Source of the DNA: Zopfochytrium polystomum
Taxonomy: Eukaryota > Chytridiomycota > Chytridiomycetes > Chytridiales > Chytridiaceae
Assembly (NCBI GenBank): GCA_025765615.1
Contig: JAIVFJ010000025.1
Span: 1 to 64,000, forward strand
DNA length: 64,000 nt
Direction: 5' to 3'
The translations under genes were made by a program, and so were the position numbers. Under the pieces are notes generated by a model, which worked only from the letters and a program-made list of their open reading frames with translations, had not been told where the DNA came from and ran no database searches. Shown here piece after piece: positions 10,163 to 21,115 of the stretch; the first letter of the stretch is position 1; every line of letters begins with the position of its first letter.

Positions 10163-10451
10163 ACTAACTCTGCCAAAAAATCGTAAAATCTGGCCAAAGT
10201 TGGCATAAAATGGGCACTGAAATACCACATTGTGTGCCTACAGTAAAACCCAACAAATTTTTTGGAAAACTCAAGAAATATCCAAGATCATCTGAAATAT
10301 CCAACAAGAAGCAGATAATTAGGATACTTTGCCTTTTCCTGATACTTTCTCAATCAAATTTCTTTGGATTTTGGACACAATATGGAGTTCTCCAATGCGT
10401 ATTTTATGCCAACTTTGGCAGGATTTTACAAATTTTTTTGGTGGAGTTAGT
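10163..10451. mobile_element. Non-coding hairpin MITE, 289 bp
   Basis: Starts ACTAACTC and ends GAGTTAGT. The left arm 'ggccaaagttggcataaaat' is mirrored by the right arm 'attttatgccaactttggca'. Pairing extends over about 45 bp at each end and continues imperfectly inwards. No coding capacity. Miniature inverted-repeat elements of DNA transposons have this form; the parent family is unknown and no clear target duplication was found. Confidence 0.7.
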
Positions 10452-10706
10452 GAAAATAATAAAATAAAATAAAAAAAGGAAAAAAAAAACCCCCAATAGA
10501 GATAAGCGGACGACAGCCTTACTCTCCCTGGGGCTGAAGGGCTCATTGTTGCAGTTGGGGAAATCTTTCTCGATTGTCACACAAAACCAAGTTGAATCCA
10601 TGCTTTGGGCTCCAGACATTGCCTGCACCAGCAGCGGAAAGGGAGCTGGAACTGAGTAACTCAAACGCTGTCAATAATAAATATATGGACTGTGTAGGTC
10701 TTTACA

Positions 10707-10778
10707 TGACCCCTACGTGATTTGAACACGCAACCTTTCGATCTGGAGTCGAATGCTCTACCGTTGAGCTAAGGAGTC
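10707..10778 (-). tRNA. tRNA-Trp (anticodon CCA)
   Basis: Acceptor GACTCCT/AGGGGTC, D arm GCTC/GAGC, anticodon stem TTCGA/TCGAA with loop CTCCAGA, and T arm with TTCAAAT loop. All stems pair. No intron. 72 nt. Confidence 0.92.
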
Positions 10779-11299
10779 CACATATAGGCCAATCCAGATC
10801 TGAATTATTACGTTTTTGTCATACTCATGTCACACTCGAAAGGATAAGGACTCATTCTGATCCTAAAGACTGCATTTCCTATGTGATTCAATTTGATTCA
10901 ATCCTTTGACCTCAAAATGCAACTTTCCCAAAGGGTTTTGTTATCTTGTTTGGAAAAACAGTGGCACAGACTGGCACAATGGCACTGTAGGTTGCCCTCC
11001 TCAAGTTGTGGAAGGTTTAAACACTGCCTGGTCTGCCATTTCCAAACCGCTGAGGTTTGTGGCCTGCTAGACCCTCCATACAGCGCGAGGCCTGGGGAGC
11101 GAGGTGATGGCAGACAACAGGCAGCAACAAACAGAACTCAGCTCTGCGTGCTAATAACATAAGGGCATGTTGGAAGGAAACAAAATGAAGAAAAAAAGGA
11201 AGCTTTCTTCTTTTCCTTTTTTTTTTTTTTTTTGGAAAGAGGATCTGATGCGAAGTTTTGTCCACAAACATGGTCCTTACGGTTTGCTGCCCAGGGCAT

Positions 11300-11371
11300 G
11301 GCTGCATAGTGTAGGGGTTATCACATCAGATTTTGATTCTGGGAACCCCGGTTCGAATCCGGGTGCGGCCT
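11300..11371 (+). tRNA. tRNA-Gln (anticodon TTG)
   Basis: Acceptor GGCTGCA/TGCGGCC, D arm GTGT/TCAC, anticodon stem TCAGA/TCTGG with loop TTTTGAT, and T arm CCCGG-TTCGAAT-CCGGG. No intron. Confidence 0.92.
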
Positions 11372-12317
11372 CAACATTTGGGTGGACAATCTCCCCACAG
11401 TGGAAATTGTGATGGTGGGGCCTTGAAGACTCCCACAATCAGTCTGGAGTGTTGAGGGGAGGCTGGTTGGTGGTGCTGCCAAACAGAGGCAGGTGACACT
11501 GAGCAGGTTTTTTGCTCTTGTTTTTCTAACTACACTGGGCAGTGATTGCTTTGTCAAAGCATAGCAAATAAATAATGTGAGGGGCTTAAATGCAATTCGC
11601 TTTGATGGGTACAAGTTGATCCAATAAATTGGTATTCCTGTTTTGCTCCAGGCTGTTTCTGTGCGGAGAAAAAAAAAAAAAAAAAACAACCTGAGCAGAG
11701 CCTCCAGACAGAGCTTGTTTCATAGCTAAAATGATCAAAAGTGGCAGTGGCAAGAGTGGTTCAACCTCTAAGGCGAAACCTTTTCTTGTTTTTGACTGTT
11801 TTTATGGGCAAAACTAAATGCAAAAAACAATTTGGGAATGCAGGAGACTGACCTGACAAAGATCGCGACAAAAAAGAAAAGAAAACTTTTTATCTTATTC
11901 TTTGCTGCCTTGCAGCATATCAAAAACTGTCACGCTTGGATTGCTGTTCAAACAAAATGGGAAAAGTTTTTCTGGACAAACCAACAGACCCCTCACTTTT
12001 TTTTTTCTGCGCAGTGTTGATTACAATCTGCGCACAGCAACACTTTTAAACAAAGCAGCAATATTTGTCCCTTTTTTCTGGCCATGGGGAGGACACAATT
12101 ACACCTGAGTTGCGTCATGTTGGAGCCTCACCTGGGAATGATCAGGGTTTCTCTCCTTGAATTTGCCGCCCACCAGGTGGGCTCTTGAAAACAAAGACCA
12201 GAGTGTATATAATGGAACTTTTTGGAACAAAGTTCTAGTCATGTAATGCTGCAGGTGTGGTCCACTCTGAGCACACTGTGCAGTTCTGGCACTTAGCCTC
12301 TTTATCTGCGTAATGGT
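11372..12317. other. Intergenic, no gene seen
   Basis: AT-richer DNA with poly-A and poly-T runs (for example near 11,670). Nothing protein-like or structured is recognised. Confidence 0.35.
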
Positions 12318-12732
12318 TGTTAGGCAGAACTGACTGGTTAGCAGCAAGAGGCACAAGACAGACCCGAACCTATTGTGACTGTCAGTTATCATTCTCACAA
12401 TGGCCATGGGAGAGCGAGCCACCGCCAATGCAGACCTCGGCACTGGCTTGTGCTGTTGACAAATACTCTGAGTATTAAGTGGAACGGAAACCCAGTGTCA
12501 ACAGTTTTCCTCCTCCTCTGCTCAAGCAGATAATATAGGAGAGGGTTTTACCCTGTACCAGTCACGCTTGCCTAGCAACTATTATAGCGTGCATATCATC
12601 ATAATGTATCAATTATTCATAACAGGGTTTTTTCTCTTTCTCTCCAAGTTGGGGAGAAGGACCACCCACAAACACACATCTCCACTTCATTCACTCCTTC
12701 CACTCACTCACTCAGAGTAGGCTGTTTACACA
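12318..12732 (+). mobile_element. 5' LTR of the copia element
   Basis: Begins TGTTAGG and ends TTACACA, about 415 bp. The same sequence occurs complete or partial at 8.9, 18.7, 20.05, 35.1, 35.3, 47.7 and 54.5 kb, which defines both ends. 'ctctccaagttggggagaag' near the 3' side is well conserved among the longer copies. Confidence 0.8.
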
Positions 12733-13575
12733 TCAGCATGCCAGCTATCTGGCTGCATCAACCATAGATTCTAGCTCTGAAAAACACTCTCTACCACCTC
12801 CAACAAACAGAATCAGCATAGCTCAACTTTAGAAACCATTTCGTTTGCGAGGCCCAAAATTTTCGCCCTCTTCCAGCCGAACCCATCATCCAATCCAGGC
12901 TTGCTATAGTGCATTCGAAAGCCCTGAATCTCCTCTTTTCAACAAGCTATCACGAAGCTCTATACATTGTCTCTATGGAATTTGATTGATCACTGAAGTC
13001 AAAAAACGCTCCCTCAACTTTGAGTGACATTGTCGCAACAGGGAGAAGCGATCAGAGGACGCCCTTTCATACCCGTATCCTCCTGCTTCTGCTCTTTACA
13101 TTGATACCTACCGCGCCTGCCACAACGCCAACAGTAGGAGCTACAAGAGATTTTGATAAGGGGGTCCAAAAAGTCAAACTACCACTACCTCCAACCACCA
13201 TTTTTGTCCTTTCTTGTGTGACAAGTCACCCCTGCTGGACACCAAATTGCTCTAAGTTCTCTTTATTCTGTTCTCCAACACTCCCCAAGGGAAAACACCA
13301 CCAAAACATCGACCCTTGGCCTGAAATTTCGCACACAGTCACTATTCAACAGTGCCAACCTGCTATTCCAATTTCAGAATTTTCAGTCCATCAATCAGCT
13401 TGCAACAAGCATTGTGTGCAACACACATCTTCTATTCTGGACCATTTCTCCATCAAGTAGAGCATCAAACAACTCCTAGAGTCACTATTTGTCACTGCTG
13501 CACTGTGGAGCAACTCCTCCAAATTTTTCCAGCAACTGATTTTCTCCTGCAACAGAATCATCACTACGCGCAACA

Positions 13576-14835
13576 CAATGTCGTCCAACCTAAACTCCTT
13601 TGTTGGCATGTTCACTGGCAAGACACTGACATAATTCAATGACTTTATTAGCAACCTTCAGATCAAGGTTATTGGTGAAAGGGAATTCAGGACCTAACTG
13701 GACAGACCTATTCCCTCTTGAGAGACCTTTCTGCAACGAGGGGGCCCACCATACGTACATCACACACCTACCCAACGATCAGTGGGACGGATGGCGTTTC
13801 TGGTTGCACTGTTGAAATGGTGGGCACAGCACACCAGAGCCAAAGGCTGGTGAAACACTCTCACCGAACTATCTCTATGTACCGGCTGTCACTGAGCAAG
13901 CTAATGCTGGACCAGTTGTGGCTGTCGAAGCAACTGTCAAGTACAAGATCCAGCATCACATCATGACTTCATCAGAGTTCATGAATGCCATGCTGAAGAT
14001 GCATGCCACCTTCATCAAGGAGAACGAAACAGCTCAGTCAGCTTTGATGATCAGGCTTCCAGAGACCTTGCACTTGTTTGAACTCTGCCGCAACATTCAC
14101 CTCTATTGAGACTGTGTGACTGCCATTCGCCGAACATTCAATAATGCCTGCCCATCCAGCTCGATTGATGATTTTGAAAACAGATGGTCAGGGCTGCAGC
14201 TACGCACAGACACTCAAAGCCCCTTGCGTTACCAAGATCTGAATTCTTATGTGCGCGAGATTGAGCGACTTCAGCGACTATTCATCCAAGGTCATGGCCA
14301 GAACAGACTTGATGAGTTTGTACGCAAACTGCAGAGCAAACTTCGCACAGACCTCGCACGTGGCTCAGCTTATAGTCGTTTTGGACCATTTGTGGCAGCA
14401 CTTCAAAACAATGACGCCCGCTTCAACAAGCTACAGAATATCAGGGATGAGCTTACTGCTGTCTTGACTGCCCTTGAGGCGGATGAAGAGGAAGACTGCA
14501 GGAACCGCTGCAACAACCGCAGCTGGCGTCAAGTGGGCAACAACCACTGTGACAACCATGACGACTGCAAAGATAGACACCACTGAAGTGACCACATCCA
14601 AGGAGGTTGCAATGACCTTGAGCGAGCAGAACGAAACAATTGCAAAGGAAGCAACTACAGGATCGATGACAACAGGAGTCGCAACATCCATGACAACCAA
14701 CTGCTCTTGCTCCCCTTGTCGTGGGGATAGGCCACGCTACTGGTGTGGTTACCACATGGAAAGGGACTGTCGTGACTGCTGCAAGCCAAGAGTCACCCAT
14801 AGGCCAGAGCCAAAGGCTACCTCAATCCATTGATG
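13576..14835 (+). pseudogene. gag: Copia gag relic
   Basis: Possible start ATG 13,576 (MSSNLNSFVGMFTGKTLT), followed by stops and frame changes. The readable core runs 13,960-14,590 with helical segments such as FENRWSGLQLRTDTQSPLRY. Past 14,700 comes a zinc-knuckle-like CGYHMERDCRDCCK. The capsid and nucleocapsid parts are thus recognisable, but no intact polyprotein can be read. Confidence 0.6.
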
Positions 14836-15019
14836 TCTTGGAAGAGTTGAAGGCACTGGGTGCGAGTTCTGTGCAGAGATTCCAAGCTTGGCCACCAATG
14901 CGCACACGCACAAGTCTGAGCACTGCCTGCACATGCGCTGAGCCAATGCCATCTCAGCCAGGCTCCAAGCGCAGCACTTCACACCAGCTCAACCAAACTA
15001 TGCTTCAGCCTCAGCAACT

Positions 15020-18000
15020 GTGGCTGTACTGCAAGCAGCTCTTGTTCCTTTCTCTGGATTTCACCCTCAACCTGCTTCAGGAGGGCCCTCTGTTTCTTCT
15101 TCTTCTCAAATAAACAGTTCCTCTCGCTTCTACTTCTTTGTGAACATTGCAACAGTGAGCGCGTCACACACAGGCATAGCCTCTCTTCCGTACATGGTCG
15201 ATTCTGGAGCTGTACCAACAATGATCCCACAAGGGGAGCAATTCACTGAGCACCAACGATTTGAAACCAAACACCATGCCTGCCTAGCAGATGACCATGA
15301 ATGCTGCATTGAAGGAATTGGATCTGTCACTCTCACTTTTCCTGGTTTTGATGTGGTGCTCTGGAATGTGCTTCACCTCCCATCACTCAAGGAACCGCTC
15401 CTCTCTGTGTCGCATGTCCTCCAAGACCCAACTGCTGCGATGCTATTCACTCAAGATTCTGTCTTTCTTCTTGATCTTGCTACCCTCGCATCTCAACACG
15501 GCATCAAGATTGGCAAACAACGTGACGGCCTTTACTATCTCATTCCAGTCCAGCACCCAGCCGCACAGAGGACAATTTCAGTTGAGCCCATTGCCTACAT
15601 ATCACCAGCAACTGCACGCGACCTATGGCACCGACATTTTGGCCACATCCACCAAGAGCAAGAACGAGACACTCTCAAGTCTGGTGATGTTGACAGTGCT
15701 CCTGCTCCACCACCAAAGCGCGCAAGCCTTGCCTCATTTACAATATGGCAAAGTTGCGGTGGCAACAACTCATGGCCAAACCACGTTTAGATTTTTGCCC
15801 CGCTGCAGATGCTGTGCACCGACCAAACTGGAAAGATCAGTACACGTTCTCTTGACGGTTCCAACTACTTTGATGTTATTGTAGACTACGCCACAGGCTA
15901 TACTTGGGTCAACACTGTCACTCACACAGCAGGTGTCACTCAACGGATAATTGATTGCATTGATTTTGAAGAGCAACTCTTTCCCACTCGTCGAACACTA
16001 TTTGTATGGGCAGACAACCTTGGTTTTAACACTCAGCAATTTGAGGCCTACTGTATCAACCACCAACCTCCCATCGTCTTCCAGCTTCCTGTCCCTTATG
16101 TCAAGGAGGGTGATGGTGTTGCAGAAAATGCCATCAAGGTCATCACTCACATTGCTTCCTGTCTCCTGATTGAAGCTCAGCTTCCACAGTTCTTCTGGTC
16201 CAACACAATACGCCATGCTTCATTCCTGCGCAATCATGTGCAACACGCTCCAACCTACGCCACCTTGGAATTTTTGGCTGCCTCATTGTCACACTCAACA
16301 ATGAGTATACAGAACCTGCAAACTCACAAGACGAAGCTCTCTCCTCGGGCCTCACTTGGACTCTTCTTGGGTTTCGACACAGACAGCAAGTCTATTGCCC
16401 TCAGCTATGACTTTACTGCACAGACCATTCTTCGGACCTTGCATGAGCATGTCTTTCCTGGCCTTGTCCGCAGTGACGCTAAGCTTCAATCTCTTAATTC
16501 TGATTTCTTAACTTCTCTCTCTGACGATTTTACAGATTTTCCTGAATCTGACAACTCTCCTTCTTTCGAGCCTGTCGAGCCACCACTTGACTCTTACCGT
16601 TGATTATCCAACTCTCCTCCTGATGGTGCTCCCTCCTCTCGTACTCGCCAGCAACTTCGCCAGGCTTTCGGGGGGGGACAGCCGCCATCATCATCAACAA
16701 ACACTTCAGATCAACCTCCAACTCCCCAAGATATGGAAGACGATATGACGATGACAACTGTGGTTGGAACCCTGACACATTCGCTGTCCTCCTGGGTGAA
16801 GATGAAGAAGAACCTGAAGAGAGCCTAGCTCCAACAGCAGACCGTGTAACAGCATCCATCAACACTGAACCAGAACCTGTCATTGAATCACCACTTCCAC
16901 CATCTGTCATTGTCAAAATCAAAGATGCACCAAGTGGACTTGCAAATCGAACAATCACTTGCCATCTCTTGCAACTCTACCTTGCATCAGCTAAACCAGA
17001 ACCACGCTTCCCAAAGCGCTTCCCTAAAGAACCAATCCACCAATCACAACTCCCACAAGGAGCCCACGCATCAGACTATAACGAAGAATGGACTGCATCT
17101 GAGCTTGAGGAGCTTCACTCACTCATTGACGAGCACAAGGTCTGGGAATGGGCAGTTCTTCCTCCTGGCAATGCGCAATGTTCGGGTTTATGCCTACAAA
17201 CTCGACCCCTTTGGCTGGCTGAAGCGATGGAAAGCTCGTCTTGTCGCATGTGGAAACACCCAACGCGAAGGCATCAACTACACAGACACCTTTTCTCCTG
17301 TCAACCAGATCCAGGCCATCTGACTGCTCATTGCAATCAGCCTTGCTTTGGACCTCAAGCACCACAGCATGGATGTCAACACAGGCTACCTGTACGCTTT
17401 TCTCAAAGAAGTCATCTACATGCATCCACCAAAAGGCCACAAGCGATTCACTCCAGATGGAAAGAAACTATTCTGCAAACTCCTCAAGAGCCTCTATGGA
17501 CTCCACCAATCTGGACGAAACTGATTCCTGACCCTTCAAAAGTTCATTGTCGAGAAACTCGGCTTCAATCAATCTCTTGCTGAGCCCCGCCTCTTCTTTC
17601 AAGTAGACTCTCAGCAACAAACGTTTGAAATCATCTTGTCTTTGTCGACAACATCAATGTCATGGCCAACACCCCAGCTCTCGTCGCAAAAATTGAGGAT
17701 GCTTTTCACGCTGAGTACAGCATGTCTCTTGAGGAAACCACTGTCAGCCAAGTGATTTGCATCCACCTCAAGTGCAACGCCGAAGGCATTTGGATGGGCC
17801 TAGACGAATACACCAGGACAATTCTCACTGAGGAGAAAATGTGGAACCACCTTGATATTGCATCAACTCCAATGTCTATCACCTTTATGCATGATGAAAC
17901 GTCAATCGAACTCAGCAAGAGCGACTCAAGCTGGTATCAATCCACACTCATGAAAATTCAATATCTTGCAACACAAACTCGACCAGATATCGCATTTGCA

Positions 18001-18601
18001 ACAAATGCACTCTCCCAGTTCCAACTGAAGCCACGCCAGTGCCATTGCAATGCACTCCACCGCCTGCTTCGTTTCCTCCGAGGCACCTGGGACTACGGAT
18101 TATTCTGCAGGCAAAGCCACAAGCTGCTACAGCTCTTCACAAACAACACCCTTCAACCAGCTGCATACGCTGACGCATCCTATGGAGGCGAACCTGGAGA
18201 CCACACAAATTTCTTTCCTCATGGGGGCTGCTGTCTCTTGGGTCTCATGCAAACAACATCGAGTATCGCTATCCTCCACAGAAGCAGAATACTACTCACT
18301 TTCTGATGCCTTCCAAGAAGCACAATGGCTCTTAGTCTTATTATCAGAGTTGCAACTCCCAGCACAGCGGCCACTACCAATCCTCAAGGACAATCAATCT
18401 GCAATTGCACTAGTGCTCAACCCTCTCACACATGCTCGCACAAAACACATTGACATACATGCTCATTTCCTCGGACAAGGCGTAGCCACTGGAGAGATCA
18501 CTGTACACTATGTACCAACCAGCGACCAGATCGCAGACATTCTCACAAAACCACTCTCGACGTCTCAGCACCAGCGACTCACCCAACTACTTGGCCTCTG
18601 A
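15020..18601 (+). pseudogene. pol: Copia pol relic: protease, integrase, RT, RNase H
   Basis: Protease: MVDSGAVPTMIP near 15,195. Pre-integrase His-rich motif: DLWHRHFGHIHQ near 15,630. Integrase core: VIVDYATGYTWV, WADNLGFNT and GVAENAIKV supply the D-D-E residues, with SDNG altered to ADNL. RT: DPFGWLKRWKARLVACGN and LDLKHHSMDVNTGYLYA; the YVDD box is changed to FVDN near 17,650. RNase H: YADASYGG near 18,165 and, after a frame change, SLSSTEAEYYSL and HARTKHIDIHAHF. At least four stops or frame changes separate these blocks. Confidence 0.85.
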
Positions 18602-18700
18602 CCCTGCTCCGACCTTTCAAACACCCTTTCAGTTGAAGCCTCAGACACTTATGCACGCTTTGCATAACGGGTGATACACCTATGGCCATTGTGCTGGGGG

Positions 18701-18740
18701 TGTTAGGCGGAACTGACTCGTTAGCAGCAAGAGGTACAAG
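18701..18740 (+). mobile_element. Truncated 3' LTR of the copia element
   Basis: TGTTAGGCGG to 'gaggtacaag' matches the first 40 bases of the LTR and then stops abruptly. The rest of the LTR is not found on the far side of the next 1.3 kb; the LTR at 20,051 starts again from its own first base. Confidence 0.75.
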
Positions 18741-19798
18741 TGTGAGACTATACTCACTCCTTTGACCCTGGGATCTGGGCCCTAGAGTGAGGGAAAGCAA
18801 ATAATAGACTAAAACTAACTTTATTGCGCTGTTGTCTAGGGGGTGTTTCAACCCTATTACTTGCCTAGTCCACAAAGTATCCCTACTGATCTCTCTAACG
18901 GGGGTCTCAAACACAAAGAATAAACATTCAGAGGGACAATCCTCTGAGGAATCGGTGCCGGAGCACTGATTACTCGCGTGGCTGCAGGCTGATGCGAGGG
19001 GAAACGGAAGGGCACTCCCAAGGGCGCTTCACAACCGCAGAATAAAGAGAGAGAAGAGGGAAACAGGGGTTTTTATCTCAGGAACCTAATCTCAAATCAA
19101 CAGGAGTGGTTAATAGCGACGGGACGGACAGGGCACAACCTAGCGCCCCTTGTCGCAGACGGTGCTGCAGGAGCCCTTGTTGTCGCCAGTGACAGGGGGG
19201 AGAGAGAGAAGGGAGTCGACTATGTAGGGGTCAGAAGGTTGCCAGCAGGGAACTCCCGCTGGGCTGTGTCGGCACAGTCACTCGACCAACGGGCATTATC
19301 GCATCACACTCGTATGGGGGTATGGGCAGCAAAAATAATTGCCAGGTGGTCGAAAAAAATATCCCAGAATTGTGCATTATTGGCTGTGGATTCCTGTGGC
19401 AGCTGTTTGAACCAGGCCACAGTTTCTCTTACCTGGATGGACAACCCTGGCTCATTCTTTGCCATGGCTGTAGGAAAGCCCAATCTGCTGGCTAGCCATC
19501 TCCAGTGGACAGCCATGGGCATTGGAGAGCTGTGCACAGCCACTTTGGACAGCCATCCACTTTGGCTTGCCAAAGTCCACGGTTCCTCCCCAATTAGTTG
19601 CTGTGGTGTGTATGTGTGTGTACGTGTGTGCATTTCATGCATAGGCCTTTATCTGTGTGTGCAAGTGTGTTTGTCTGGACGAGCATTGCTCACACTGCGT
19701 AGCCTCAGCCCATTGCAACAGATTGGCCAGCACCATCAATCAAAGGCCCTTGAGTTGGATTGAGTTAGATTTAAGCTTGTCAAATGAGATAGTAGGAA
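18741..19798. other. Unassigned DNA beginning TGTGAGAC
   Basis: Starts exactly where the copia LTR breaks off. Mixed composition, A/G-rich around 19,040, with GT-rich stretches at 19,610-19,670. No coding frame is convincing. It could be another element's LTR or ordinary flanking DNA joined by a deletion. Confidence 0.3.
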
Positions 19799-19892
19799 GC
19801 CTTCTTAGCTCAGCTGGCAGAGCGTATCCCTCGTAGGAGGTCGTACGGCACTTGCAAGGGTAAGGTCGTCGGTTCGATTCCGGCAGAAGGCA
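19799..19892 (+). tRNA. tRNA-Thr (anticodon CGT), 21-nt intron
   Basis: Acceptor GCCTTCT/AGAAGGC, D arm GCTC/GAGC, anticodon stem TATCC/GGGTA, T arm GTCGG-TTCGATT-CCGGC. The loop begins CTCGTA with anticodon CGT, and a 21-nt intron follows base 37. All stems pair. Confidence 0.88.
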
Positions 19893-20050
19893 GTCTAGTA
19901 TCAGAACTTTGCTGCAAAATGGTTTGAGGCTTCGAGGTCAGAGCCACCGAGAATGCGCAATGTGGAGGACTCGGGTGTTACAGATGATGGCAGTGAAGTT
20001 GGAGTGTTGCACTGAAGCAGAGACAAAGGTCTCATAAGAATGGTGTGGAT

Positions 20051-20458
20051 TGTTAGGCAGACTGACTAGTCAGCAGCAAGAGGTACAAGGTGGATCTGAC
20101 CCTATTGTGACTATCAGTTATTGTTCTCACAATGCATATGGGAGACCGAGCCACTGCCAATGCAGACCTCGGCGCTGGCTTGTGCTGTTGAACAAATACT
20201 CCAAGTATTAAGTGGAACAGAAACCCAGTGTCAACAGTTTTCCTCCTCCTCTGCTCAAGCAGAAAATATAGGAGAGGTTTTTACCCTGTGCAGGTCACAC
20301 TTGCCTAGCAACTATTACAGCATGCATATCATCATTATGTATCAATTATTCACAACAGAGGTTTTTCTTTCTCTCCAAGTTGGGGAGAAGGACCACCGGC
20401 AAACGCACATCTCCACTTCATTCACTCCTTCCACTCACTCACTCAGAGTAGACTGTTT
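20051..20458 (+). mobile_element. Near-complete solo LTR of the copia family
   Basis: Starts TGTTAGGCAG and runs through the conserved 'ctctccaagttggggagaag' to 'agactgttt'. The last few bases (ACACA) are missing. No internal element follows. The DNA next to it at 20,459 reads as protein, so the LTR may mark where an upstream gene was cut. Confidence 0.8.
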
Positions 20459-20945
20459 CCAGTAGCAAGTTGAAGCAGTACTTGTTGGTGAACCCACGCG
20501 AGATCGATGCGGAGGGGAATGAGGAGGAACTTGCAATACCTCGAGAGCAACAGAGGCTGGCGCGTGTGAAAGAGACGAAACAGACAAACGAGGCGAAGAA
20601 GAGGTGGAGGAGTTGTGCCCGCCTTCGCCCCTTTGGCGGCGGCGCGACTGCGACTGCGACTGCGACTGCGGGGCGTTCTGCGTCGGAGGGGTCTTGTCGT
20701 CGCTTCCGCGCTGGTTTTGGAGGGACTGCGGGGACGGACGATCGGACTGGGACTGGGACTGGGACTGGGACTGGGACTGGGACTGGGACGGGGGAGAGAG
20801 GGGGGCGGCAAATCCAAACGCGGCCAAACGAGGCGCCACCCACCCGCCACCGGACCAACCAACCAACTTCGGACCAGCTCGCTGACGGACCGAGCCGGGC
20901 CGGGCCGTGCCAGCAGCAGCAGCCATCGAGTCGATCTTCGACGAC

Positions 20946-20978
<33 letters not shown>

Positions 20979-21115
20979 AAGAAACGGACGGCCGGAGGCC
21001 CAACGGATCAAACAAGGACCGCGACAGACCGTGACCCGGCAGACCGACTATACCCTTCACTCTCAGTTCTTCATCCTCTTCTTCTTCGTCGACCTACTTC
21101 CCAAGCCTTCTCTCC
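20459..21115 (+). other. Upstream region of TF1 with a possible gene remnant and minisatellites
   Basis: Plus-strand 20,465-20,640 reads LLVNPREIDAEGNEEELAIP and then REQQRLARVKETKQTNEAKK without a stop. This is strongly charged and protein-like, directly beside the LTR and without a start codon. It passes into a (GACTGC)n tract (about 20,646-20,672) and a (GACTGG)n tract (about 20,744-20,790), then (ACG)n near 20,950. A truncated gene end or a 5' untranslated exon of the transcription factor are both possible. Confidence 0.35.

Larger units (their letters stand above)
12318..18740 (+). mobile_element. Degenerate Ty1/copia retrotransposon
   Basis: Order: LTR (12,318), leader, gag relic (from 13,576), protease, integrase, reverse transcriptase and RNase H (to 18,600), a short G-rich tract, then only the first 40 bp of a 3' LTR (18,701-18,740). 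Protease before integrase before RT is the copia order. Several stops and frame changes interrupt it, so it is dead. The missing 3' LTR sequence prevents finding a target duplication. Confidence 0.85.
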
